A stretch of 64,000 nucleotides of DNA, taken from Taklimakanibacter sp021828105. Its GTDB lineage: Bacteria; Pseudomonadota; Alphaproteobacteria; Rhizobiales; Aestuariivirgaceae. Shown piece after piece: positions 44,187-51,339 of this stretch. How positions within the stretch are numbered: position 1 is the stretch's first letter; the number at the start of each line of letters is the position of its first letter. The notes under the pieces were generated by a model that was not told the DNA's origin, searched no databases, and saw nothing but the letters and a program-made list of their open reading frames with translations. Position numbers and translations under genes: made by a program. The stretch covers positions 26,395-90,394 of the forward strand of contig JAKATG010000028.1 in NCBI GenBank assembly GCA_021828105.1, written 5' to 3'.

Positions 44187-45734
44187 ATGACAGACCGCAT
44201 TCTCATCATCGATTTCGGCTCGCAGGTCACTCAGCTCATCGCCAGAAGGGTGCGCGAGGCCGGTGTCTATTCGGAAATCGTGCCGTTCCAGCTGGCGGAA
44301 AAGGCCCTCGACTGGGAAGGGCTCAAGGGCATCATCCTCTCGGGCGGACCCGCCAGCGTGACCGAGGGCGAAAGTCCGCGGGCGCCCGAAAAGGTGTTCA
44401 AGCTCGGCCTTCCCGTCCTCGGCATCTGCTATGGCGAGCAGGCCATGTGCGCGCAGCTCGGCGGCAAGGTCGAGACCTCGGATCATCGCGAATTCGGCCG
44501 CGCCTTCCTGAAGGTGCAGAGCGACAATGCGCTGTTCGAGGGCGTGTGGGAGGAGGGCGAGAGCCATCAGGTGTGGATGAGCCATGGCGACCGGGTCGCC
44601 GCCATTCCGCCGGGCTTCCGCGTCGTCGGCACGTCCGATGGGGCGCCCTTCGCTGCGATCGCCGATGAGAAGCGCCAGTTCTATGCGGTGCAGTTCCACC
44701 CCGAGGTGGTGCACACGCCTGACGGGGGAAAACTCTATCGCAATTTCGTCATCGACATTTGCGGCTGCCGCGGCGACTGGTCGATGGCCTCGTTCAAGGA
44801 CGACGCCATCCACCGCATCAAGAAGAAGGTGGGCTTCGACCGGGTGATCTGCGGGCTGTCGGGCGGCGTCGATTCCGCCGTGACGGCGGTGCTCATCCAT
44901 GAGGCGATCGGCGAGCAGCTCACCTGCATCTTCGTCGATCACGGGCTGATGCGGGCGGGCGAGGCGGAAGACGTGGTGCAGCTCTTCCGCAAGGCCTACA
45001 ACATCCCGCTCATCCATGTCGATGCCTCGAAACTGTTCCTCTCGTCGCTCGACGGCGTCACCGATCCCGAAGTGAAGCGCAAGACGATAGGCAAGCTCTT
45101 CATCGACGTGTTCGAGGCGGAAGCGAAGAAGGTCGGCGGTGCGGCCTTCCTGGCCCAGGGCACGCTCTATCCCGATGTGATCGAGAGCGTGTCGTCGACC
45201 GGCGGGCCCTCGGTCACGATCAAGTCGCATCACAATGTCGGCGGACTCCCTGAGCGCATGAACATGAAGCTCATCGAGCCGTTGCGCGAATTGTTCAAGG
45301 ACGAGGTCAGGGCGCTGGGCCGCGAGTTGGGCCTGCCGCCGCATTTCGTCGGCCGCCATCCTTTCCCGGGGCCGGGCCTCGCCATCCGCGTGCCGGGCGC
45401 CATCTCGAGGGACAAACTCGACATCCTGCGCAAGGCCGACGTCATCTATCTCGACGAGATCCGCAAGGCCGGCCTCTATGACGCCATCTGGCAGGCATTC
45501 GCCGTCCTGCTCCCCGTCCAGACGGTCGGCGTCATGGGCGACGGCCGCACCTATGACTATGTCTGCGCGCTGAGGGCCGTCACCTCGACCGACGGCATGA
45601 CGGCGGATTACTACCACTTCGACCACGACTTCCTGTCCCGCACCGCAACGCGCATCATCAACGAAGTGCGCGGCATCAACCGCGTGGTTTATGACATCAC
45701 GTCGAAACCGCCGGGAACGATCGAGTGGGAGTAG
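44187..45734 (+). CDS. guaA: GMP synthase (glutamine-hydrolysing)
   Basis: A 515-residue two-domain enzyme converting XMP to GMP. The N-terminal class I amidotransferase has the Cys nucleophile in GICYGEQ and the His/Glu pair in QFHPEVVHT. The ATP-pyrophosphatase domain has the PP-loop GLSGGVDSAVTAV, and the C-terminal dimerisation domain ends in the conserved ITSKPPGTIEWE. The gene is complete. Its last 170 bases are repeated downstream several times, showing that its 3' end has served as an insertion site that leaves the coding sequence intact. Confidence 0.97.
   Translation: MTDRILIIDFGSQVTQLIARRVREAGVYSEIVPFQLAEKALDWEGLKGIILSGGPASVTEGESPRAPEKVFKLGLPVLGICYGEQAMCAQLGGKVETSDHREFGRAFLKVQSDNALFEGVWEEGESHQVWMSHGDRVAAIPPGFRVVGTSDGAPFAAIADEKRQFYAVQFHPEVVHTPDGGKLYRNFVIDICGCRGDWSMASFKDDAIHRIKKKVGFDRVICGLSGGVDSAVTAVLIHEAIGEQLTCIFVDHGLMRAGEAEDVVQLFRKAYNIPLIHVDASKLFLSSLDGVTDPEVKRKTIGKLFIDVFEAEAKKVGGAAFLAQGTLYPDVIESVSSTGGPSVTIKSHHNVGGLPERMNMKLIEPLRELFKDEVRALGRELGLPPHFVGRHPFPGPGLAIRVPGAISRDKLDILRKADVIYLDEIRKAGLYDAIWQAFAVLLPVQTVGVMGDGRTYDYVCALRAVTSTDGMTADYYHFDHDFLSRTATRIINEVRGINRVVYDITSKPPGTIEWE
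45562..45734 (+). repeat. guaA 3' end, resident copy of the repeated attachment sequence
   Basis: This is the part of guaA matched by downstream copies. The longest match is 173 bases (to 52978-53149); the shared core is the final 45 or so bases encoding DITSKPPGTIEWE and the stop. I interpret it as the attachment site of integrative elements. Confidence 0.85.
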
Positions 45735-45869
45735 GGATGGAGACAGGATGGTGCGGCGGTCCACGCGATCAAGGAATGACGATCTGTCGCGCCATAGAGC
45801 AGCAGGCTGCGTTGACCGACGCTCCTGCCAAATGCAGACTCTCGAGCATCGCACAACGGAATTCCAGAC

Positions 45870-46304
45870 ATGGAACAGCAGCAATCAACCAGCGACCGTA
45901 TACTTAACGGATCATGCCAATGCGGCGCGGTCACTTACACGGTGGCGGACGCGTTCATCTACGCCGTGAACTGTCATTGCTCCATTTGCCGCCGCTCCAC
46001 CGGTGCGGCGTTCAAGCCACTGGCCGGCATAGAACGCGCCAAATTGCGCATCACGAGCGGTGAGGACCGCATTCTGATCTTCGGCGCCCCCAGTTGGCAT
46101 GACGAGCGATGCAAGCTATGCGGCTCGCTCCTCTTTGCCGTCGTTCGCGACGGCGCGTTCGCCCATGTCGCGATGGGAACCCTTATCGACGACCCGACCA
46201 TCCGCCCGAGCGCGCACGTCTTCGTCGGTTCCAAGGCGGCGTGGTTCACCATCACGGACAACCTGCCGCAATACGTCGAGCGTATCCCCGGAAACGAGAT
46301 ATGA
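45870..46304 (+). CDS. GFA/CENP-V family zinc protein
   Basis: A 144-residue protein of the glutathione-dependent formaldehyde-activating enzyme-like family. The zinc ligands are seen as GSCQCGAV, NCHCSICRRSTG and CKLCGSLL. The CxxC and central CxCxxC sets are complete, so two zinc sites are expected. Members are often annotated as S-(hydroxymethyl)glutathione synthases, but activity is unproven for most. It lies alone between the guaA stop and the first downstream copy of the guaA end, so it looks like the cargo of one insertion. Confidence 0.88.
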   Translation: MEQQQSTSDRILNGSCQCGAVTYTVADAFIYAVNCHCSICRRSTGAAFKPLAGIERAKLRITSGEDRILIFGAPSWHDERCKLCGSLLFAVVRDGAFAHVAMGTLIDDPTIRPSAHVFVGSKAAWFTITDNLPQYVERIPGNEI

Positions 46305-46339
46305 GCCCGGGGGCAGCGTGTCAGACAGTCAGGAGAGCG

Positions 46340-46430
46340 CTACCGCGACCCGCATCATCAACGAGCTCCGCGGCATCAACCGCGTGGTCTACGACATCAC
46401 GTCGAAGCCGCCCGGGACGATCGAGCGGGG
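46340..46430 (+). repeat. guaA 3'-end copy 1
   Basis: About 90 bases that translate as TRIINELRGINRVVYDITSKPPGTIE in the guaA frame (read in two parts), close to the resident sequence but with several silent changes. The last codons differ: TGG GAG TAG has become CGG GGA and runs into a REP-like hairpin. It is evidence of an earlier insertion boundary. Confidence 0.88.
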
Positions 46431-46447
46431 AATTACGGTGACAGGGA

Positions 46448-46543
46448 ATTACGGTGACAGTGCACTAAACTGATGGCCTCCGGCCTCGGGTTCGGCAATT
46501 AAGTGCACTGTCACCGTAATGCCAAGTGCACTGTCACCGTAAT
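46448..46543. repeat. REP-like inverted repeat with duplicated right arm
   Basis: A 19-base arm ATTACGGTGACAGTGCACT (46448-46466) is repeated inverted, perfectly, at 46502-46520 and again at 46525-46543. A partial direct copy of the left arm precedes it at 46431-46442. A central palindrome GGCCTCCGGCCTC lies between. Similar sequences are seen with REP-associated transposases, but no transposase is present here. A diverged copy is at 50195-50260. Confidence 0.8.
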
Positions 46544-46555
46544 GCCGTCGTAATG

Positions 46556-46578
46556 CCGGAACGATCGAGTGGGAGTGA
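46556..46578 (+). repeat. guaA 3'-end fragment (copy 2)
   Basis: Twenty-one bases identical to the very end of guaA (CCGGAACGATCGAGTGGGAG and following T), encoding GTIEWE and then TGA instead of TAG. It lies directly after the REP-like hairpin. Confidence 0.75.
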
Positions 46579-46656
46579 TCTGGACCTCTATCCCGCATTA
46601 TCTCTATAACATGGTTTGTGAAACCTTCGGCGGTCCAGACTTAGTGGGCGCACTTG

Positions 46657-47772
46657 TCAAGCGAGGCATTTCCGAAGATCGGCTTCAAGTTTCAATGTCG
46701 CAAAGATTGTTTTTTGATCGGTTGGTTTCCAGCCGAGCTTGACGGCAATATCGGAATCACGTCGACGTGCAAGCGCTTCGAGCGCGATTTGGCCCACCTT
46801 GGGGTCACAGGCGCCGTCGACCTTCAAAAGCGCAAATGCCAACGCGATCACGTCTTGATCGTGCATTGAGGCTATGAGGCCGTCGCGCGGCTCGTATTGG
46901 ATTGGTTTCGTTGCGCGAAACTCGTTGAACCTCCCGAGGATACCGTTCTGCCTGTACCGCCGGACGAGGAAATCCCATGGCGGGTCAGTTGGGTGCCTCG
47001 AACGCCACCGTTGGAAATCGGCGAGGAGGATAGCTCCAGCATTCGCGGCGTGGGGGGACTCATCATTTGATGGGTCCCAGTAAAATGGGTCATCGAGAAG
47101 CGCGCGAGCCTGATCGTGATACGCATTCCAGTCGACGCCAAATCTCTGCCGCCAGGAAGCAGCGGCGCCATTCTGGCTTTTCGTCCCCTCTTCCGACTCG
47201 TCCAGGGAGCAGACATCGTGCTTGACCGCACGGACAAAGGAGACAAAGCCTGGGTAATCGATGCCAGGCTTACCTGCGAGCTTCAATCTCATAGAGTCGA
47301 AGACGTTCACCATTTCGTCAAAGCTTGTGCCAAGTGATCGAGGTGGCAATTCATGACGATCGCCGACTAGAACCAACGGGACCTTGCTTTCATAAGCCAG
47401 CCGGAGTCGCTGGCGCTTCTTCTCGAAACTTGCTGTCGGCTCAAGTGGAAGCTGCCGCCGAAACTGCGTACGGAGCTGCTCCAGGCCGGGCTTCGTCGGC
47501 TCTGTTGTTTCGAACCAGACGATAACTTCAACAGATTTAAGTCCGAAAGCCTCTTCCCCAAACCTACGTGCCAAACGTGTTCCCAACTCAGAAAGGGCGA
47601 GGCACGCTCCGTAGCTGGCATAGGTTTTCCGCAGGATGATGAACTGCATTGCGACCGGATCCCGAAATGCCTCGAGGCTTAGGTTGGCACGAGTTTCGCT
47701 ATGCCATGACCGATCATGCGAGGCCATAGGGCGAACCGAAAATCCTCTTGTCGAAGAAATCCAGCGTGCCAT
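46657..47772 (-). CDS. Hypothetical protein in guaA-associated module
   Basis: A 371-residue protein of unknown function, with possible later starts at residue 16 (ASHDRSWHSETR) or 42 (QFIILRKTYASYG). It is hydrophilic with no signal peptide or membrane helix. Visible features are a strand-like VEVIVWFETTEPT, VPLVLVGDRHELPP and a Trp/Asp/His-rich central part (WNAYHDQARALLDDPFYW). No catalytic motif is recognised. Base composition is lower in GC than the backbone, and the gene lies between guaA-end copies 2 and 3. It is probably cargo of an integrated element. Confidence 0.6.
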   Translation of the reverse strand: MARWISSTRGFSVRPMASHDRSWHSETRANLSLEAFRDPVAMQFIILRKTYASYGACLALSELGTRLARRFGEEAFGLKSVEVIVWFETTEPTKPGLEQLRTQFRRQLPLEPTASFEKKRQRLRLAYESKVPLVLVGDRHELPPRSLGTSFDEMVNVFDSMRLKLAGKPGIDYPGFVSFVRAVKHDVCSLDESEEGTKSQNGAAASWRQRFGVDWNAYHDQARALLDDPFYWDPSNDESPHAANAGAILLADFQRWRSRHPTDPPWDFLVRRYRQNGILGRFNEFRATKPIQYEPRDGLIASMHDQDVIALAFALLKVDGACDPKVGQIALEALARRRDSDIAVKLGWKPTDQKTIFATLKLEADLRKCLA

Positions 47773-47888
47773 GGCAGCGCCAAACCAATTGAGCTGCAGT
47801 GAGTTCGCGGGTCTCGAGCACGCTTTGCCCGGGACGGTTGCGATCCGTCACCTCAGCCTTTTAGTCTCTTCCAGCCAGCATGGACCTC

Positions 47889-47932
47889 ATGACATCACGG
47901 CGAAGCCGCCCGGGACGATCGAGTGGGAGTAG
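47889..47932 (+). repeat. guaA 3'-end copy 3
   Basis: Forty-four bases ending in TAG that translate as DITAKPPGTIEWE, one residue different from guaA (Ser to Ala). It marks the boundary between the unknown-protein module and the SDR-to-ABC-F module. Confidence 0.88.
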
Positions 47933-47978
47933 AGGCCTCGCCTCAGTTGTGGGAGAATTGTGATTCCAGCTGCCGGAT

Positions 47979-48722
47979 TCAGTTCCCCGCAGCCCAGTCT
48001 ATGGCGTCGGCGCCGGCGGGGATTCGCATGGGGCTTAAGGGATCGTTGACCGCGCGCCATACTGCTTCGGCCACATCCTGCGCGGTGGTGACCGGTCCCG
48101 GCTCGGCGAAGCGCGCGAAGAGGGACTTCACCTGCTCGGCATAGGCCTCGTGGTCGAGACCCTGCGCATGCGAACGTGCGCTGTCGCTGAAACGGGTCTC
48201 GGGCGAACGGCCGGGCAGCACCAGGCACGCGCGAACATTGAACGGCTGGAGCTCCAGCGCGAGCACTTCGGTGAAGGCGTTCACCGCCACCTTGCTCGCC
48301 GTGTAGGCGGCGACGAGGGGGATCGATCGCAAGGTCACGCTCGACGTAACGTTGACGACGACGCCGGCCTTGCGCTGCCGGAATTGCGGCAGCACCGCCT
48401 GCGTCACGGCAATTGTGCCGAAGGTATTGGTGTCGAAGAGCTCACGCACGGTCGACATCGGCATGGCCTCGGCGGGTGATGCTGCGCCAAAGCCCGCATT
48501 GTTGACCAGGGCATCGATCGGCCCCGCGGCTTCGACGGCACGATGGATGCTCTGCCGATCGGTGACGTCGAGGGCCAGCACGCGCAGATTCGGCGAACGC
48601 GGCAAAAGGTCCTCGCGCGGCGTGCGCATGGTGGCAACGACCGCCCAGTCGCGGTCGAGAAAGTACTTGGCGGTGGCAAGGCCGAAGCCGGACGAGCAGC
48701 CGGTGATGAGGACGGTTTTCAT
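47979..48722 (-). CDS. Short-chain dehydrogenase/reductase
   Basis: A 247-residue classical SDR. ATG 48722 opens KTVLITGCSSGFGLATAKYF with the TGxxxGxG NAD(P)-binding motif. NNAG is in ALVNNAGFG, and the catalytic Ser-Tyr-Lys are in NVTSSV and AYTASKVAV. A basic Arg after the first strand (ATMRTPRED) suggests NADP. Physiological substrate unknown. It is divergent from an AraC-type regulator 94 bases away, an arrangement in which the regulator usually controls the reductase. Confidence 0.88.
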   Translation of the reverse strand: MKTVLITGCSSGFGLATAKYFLDRDWAVVATMRTPREDLLPRSPNLRVLALDVTDRQSIHRAVEAAGPIDALVNNAGFGAASPAEAMPMSTVRELFDTNTFGTIAVTQAVLPQFRQRKAGVVVNVTSSVTLRSIPLVAAYTASKVAVNAFTEVLALELQPFNVRACLVLPGRSPETRFSDSARSHAQGLDHEAYAEQVKSLFARFAEPGPVTTAQDVAEAVWRAVNDPLSPMRIPAGADAIDWAAGN

Positions 48723-48776
48723 GAAGGCTCCTTGGTGTTGACACCTGAGGAGATAGATTGCCGATGCCAGACCTTC

Positions 48777-48782
48777 TATAAT
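48777..48782 (+). promoter_or_regulatory. -10 element of the AraC-type regulator gene
   Basis: A perfect TATAAT lies 34 bases before the regulator start codon. No good -35 is found at normal spacing (TTGCCG at 48758 is only 13 bases away), as is common for activator-dependent promoters. The same 94-base region must also hold the SDR promoter. Confidence 0.5.
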
Positions 48783-48816
48783 CAAAAATCCAGAAATCAT
48801 TCGCAGAAGTCCAAAT

Positions 48817-49734
48817 ATGACTGATCCCCTTGCCGAAGTGGTCACGCTCCTGAAGCCGCGCGCCCTGTTCTCCAAGGCCGTCATCGGAGCAGGGCCGTGG
48901 CACATCAGCCGCTCGGATGTGGGACAGCCCTTCTATTGCCTCGTGCTCGATGGCGCCTGCCGCCTGAGCGTCGACGGCGAGGATGCAATCGAGCTCCGCT
49001 CGGGCGATTTCGTTCTCATTCCCGCTGCATCCGACATCGCCATGTCGAGCCTGAAGCCGCCCGAGCGCGGTACGCCCGAGACGCTGCCCGTGGCGCTGGG
49101 CAGCGGCGAGTTCAGGATCGGCGACCAGGCTGGCCCGACCGACCTGCGGATGCTGGCGGGCAATAGCAGCTTCGATTCCCCCGACGCACGTCTGCTGGTG
49201 TCGCTGCTTCCCCGGCTCGTCCATGTGCGGGGCGTTCCGCGGCTCGCCACCATCGTGCAACTCGTGCGCGACGAGTTCCGCGAACAGCGTCCGGCGCGCG
49301 AGGTCATCCTCTCTCACTTGCTCGAGGTGCTGATGATCGAAGCCCTGCGCTCGACGGCGGGAACCGGAGCACCGCCGGGTCTCGTCCGCGGATTGGCCGA
49401 CGAGCGCCTTGCCGGTGCGTTGCGGCGGATGCACGAAAGCCCGACGCGGGAATGGACCGTGGCGCAACTGGCCAAGGAGGCAGCACTTTCGCGTTCGGCG
49501 TTCTTCGCGCGTTTCAGCCGCGCGGTGGGCGTCGCGCCGATGGAGTATCTGCTCGCCTGGCGCATGGCACTGGCCAAGAACATGCTCCGCCAGAACGAGA
49601 GCGGCATCGCCGAAATTGCACAACGCGTCGGCTACAGGTCGGCCAGCGCGTTCAGCGTCGCCTTCACCCGCCATGTCGGATTGCCGCCGGCACGCTTTGC
49701 GCGCGAGCAGTCACTCTCGCCGTCGCAGATTTGA
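48817..49734 (+). CDS. AraC family transcriptional regulator (cupin_6 N-domain)
   Basis: A 305-residue regulator. The N-terminal cupin-like domain (about 10-190, GQPFYCLVLDGACRLSVDG, SGDFVLIPAASDIAMSS) is of the type often paired with SDR genes. The C-terminal AraC DNA-binding domain (about 205-300) has helix-turn-helix WTVAQLAKEAALSRSAFFAR and the second motif IAEIAQRVGYRSASAFSVAF. It is divergent from the SDR at 47979 and probably controls it. A small membrane-protein gene follows after 17 bases. Confidence 0.9.
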   Translation: MTDPLAEVVTLLKPRALFSKAVIGAGPWHISRSDVGQPFYCLVLDGACRLSVDGEDAIELRSGDFVLIPAASDIAMSSLKPPERGTPETLPVALGSGEFRIGDQAGPTDLRMLAGNSSFDSPDARLLVSLLPRLVHVRGVPRLATIVQLVRDEFREQRPAREVILSHLLEVLMIEALRSTAGTGAPPGLVRGLADERLAGALRRMHESPTREWTVAQLAKEAALSRSAFFARFSRAVGVAPMEYLLAWRMALAKNMLRQNESGIAEIAQRVGYRSASAFSVAFTRHVGLPPARFAREQSLSPSQI

Positions 49735-49751
49735 CGCCGCCTCTTCGCAGC

Positions 49752-50159
49752 GTGCACCCTGTGCGATTGGTCGCGGCGTTCTGCGCGATTGTCGCCGTCG
49801 TTCTGAACTCGTCACCGGCTCTCGCATCCGATCCAACGGGGACATTCTCCGGCATCTACGCCTTTTTGTTTGTCATACCGTGGGTCGCGCTCAATCTTGC
49901 CGTGACCGTGGCAATCGTCATCCGAGGCGGCTACCGGTCTGCCGCCTCGGCGAATCTGCACGCGGCAGTTGGCGCAGCTCTTCCGCTGATTGGGTTCGGC
50001 GTGACCGCGTTCGACTATTTCGTGGTTCGTCAACCTTCAACGCCATGGCCAGGTATCGAGACCATATTGATCTCGACCGGACTGTGCATCCTGGGTGCTG
50101 TGGTGTGTCTTCTTGCGCCCCTCCTGATTCGCCATCATATGAGAAGGCGATCCGATTGA
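49752..50159 (+). CDS. Hypothetical small membrane protein
   Basis: About 135 residues starting at GTG 49752 (or GTG 49761). The open frame extends 300 bases upstream, but that part is the AraC gene read in another frame. A signal-like first helix (VRLVAAFCAIVAVVLNSSPA) ends before ASDPTGTF; three hydrophobic helices follow (YAFLFVIPWVALNLAVTVAI, VGAALPLIGFGVTAFDYFVV, ILISTGLCILGAVVCLLAPL) and a basic tail RHHMRRRSD. No family is recognised. Confidence 0.55.
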   Translation: MHPVRLVAAFCAIVAVVLNSSPALASDPTGTFSGIYAFLFVIPWVALNLAVTVAIVIRGGYRSAASANLHAAVGAALPLIGFGVTAFDYFVVRQPSTPWPGIETILISTGLCILGAVVCLLAPLLIRHHMRRRSD

Positions 50160-50194
50160 CTTTCGTGGCGTGCGGGCGATCTCCCGGCAATCGC

Positions 50195-50260
50195 GTGACA
50201 GTGCACCAGACTGACCAGCCGACACTGGCCGAGGTTGCAGGCAATTAGGTGCATTGCCGA
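50195..50260. repeat. Diverged copy of the REP-like repeat
   Basis: GTGACAGTGCACCAGACTGA and GGCAATTAGGTGCATTG keep the order and spacing of the element at 46448-46520 but with several changes, so its arms no longer pair well. It lies between the membrane-protein gene and the SRPBCC gene. Confidence 0.55.
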
Positions 50261-50276
50261 CGCGAGATCGGCGACT

Positions 50277-50795
50277 TCATGACCATCCCCCGCTCGCACC
50301 CAAAGTGACGAGAAGCTCGTCCAGTTGCCCGAACGTCTCGACCATCGCATCCGCCGCCCCGGTGCCGGCCGCGTCGAGAGCTTCCTTCGAGGGATAGAGC
50401 TCGCGCAGGACCAGCAGCGTCTTGCCGTCTTTTTCCTCGAAAGTGACCGTGGTCACGGCGCCGGCTTCGCTTTCCTCATTCGTCCAGACGAGGCGCGAGG
50501 GCGGCGTCACTTCGAGATACCTGCCGAAGAACGCCATGGGCTCTGAGCCCTCGTTGGCGAATTCGAGGCGGTAGCTGCCGCCGGTGCGAACATCCATCTC
50601 GCAGGAGAGGAGGGACATGCCCAATGATTTCGGCACCCACCAGCGCTTGAAGAGCGAAGGCGTGGTCCATGCCTCGAACACGATGCGCGCCGGGCCGTCA
50701 AAACTGCGCGTGACGACGAGCTCGCGGTCGGACTTCCGTTCCACCGTCGTCGGGTTGGTCAGGGGCGCCTGCCCGCTATCTCTTCTTTCGCCCAT
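50277..50795 (-). CDS. SRPBCC (AHSA1-like) domain protein
   Basis: A 172-residue protein of the START/AHSA1 superfamily. It opens with ELVVTRSFDGPARIVFEAWT and has FKRWWVPKSLGMSLLSCEMD and the C-terminal long helix ETFGQLDELLVTL. This is the type commonly coded beside ArsR-family regulators, with a hydrophobic cavity and unknown ligand. Its start overlaps the upstream ArsR gene by 20 bases, so the two are one operon controlled by the palindrome at 51127-51150. Confidence 0.88.
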   Translation of the reverse strand: MGERRDSGQAPLTNPTTVERKSDRELVVTRSFDGPARIVFEAWTTPSLFKRWWVPKSLGMSLLSCEMDVRTGGSYRLEFANEGSEPMAFFGRYLEVTPPSRLVWTNEESEAGAVTTVTFEEKDGKTLLVLRELYPSKEALDAAGTGAADAMVETFGQLDELLVTLGASGGWS

Positions 50796-51138
50796 CGGCT
50801 TTCTCCTTATCAGTCAGTTCCTCGACAATCTTGTCCAGCTCATCGAAGCGCTGGGCCCAGAGCCGGCGGTATCTCTCGATCCATGCCGCCTCTTCCTCCA
50901 GGGGGCGCTGGCCCAGCCGGCAGGTGCGCACGCGCCCGATCTTCTCAGTGGTGACGAGCCCGGCCTGTTCCAGGACACCGACATGCTTCTTCATGCCGGT
51001 GAGCGTCATGTGGAATTTTTGCGCCAGCTCCGTGATCGACGCGTCCGAACGCCCGAGCTGCTCCAGGACGCCCCGCCTTGTGGCGTCAGAGAGCGCGGCG
51101 AAGGAGGCATCGAAGCGGGCGGCGGAATACTGAACCAT
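50776..51138 (-). CDS. ArsR family winged-helix repressor
   Basis: A 120-residue regulator. The winged helix (about 10-90) has SFAALSDATRRGVLEQLGRS and recognition region HMTLTGMKKHVGVLEQAGLV. Metal-binding cysteines of classical ArsR (CVC) are absent, placing it in the group paired with SRPBCC proteins. The C-terminus is charged (KEKADGRKKR). A perfect palindrome covers its start codon, which implies autoregulation. Confidence 0.9.
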   Translation of the reverse strand: MVQYSAARFDASFAALSDATRRGVLEQLGRSDASITELAQKFHMTLTGMKKHVGVLEQAGLVTTEKIGRVRTCRLGQRPLEEEAAWIERYRRLWAQRFDELDKIVEELTDKEKADGRKKR

Positions 51139-51150
51139 ATGGTTCAGTAT
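51127..51150. promoter_or_regulatory. Operator palindrome over the arsR-like start codon
   Basis: A perfect 24-bp palindrome with core TGAACCATATGGTTCA (51131-51146) and flanks ATAC/GTAT. The start codon (51136-51138, minus strand) lies in its middle. Size and symmetry fit binding of an ArsR dimer. Confidence 0.8.
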
Positions 51151-51339
51151 CTAGTACAGGGATGGGCGATATGCAAGGGTCAAGGCCGCGAATCCCGGCC
51201 GGGCCATTGATCATCGAGGGGAGTTGAGGCTATAGGGCCGCGTCGGCCGGTTTTCCGCCGTCCACTCACGCAAAAGCTCCTGAACCACGCGGGCGATCCA
51301 CCAGGGTCGCTTCACTCTCTTCTCGCCAGCACGGACCCT

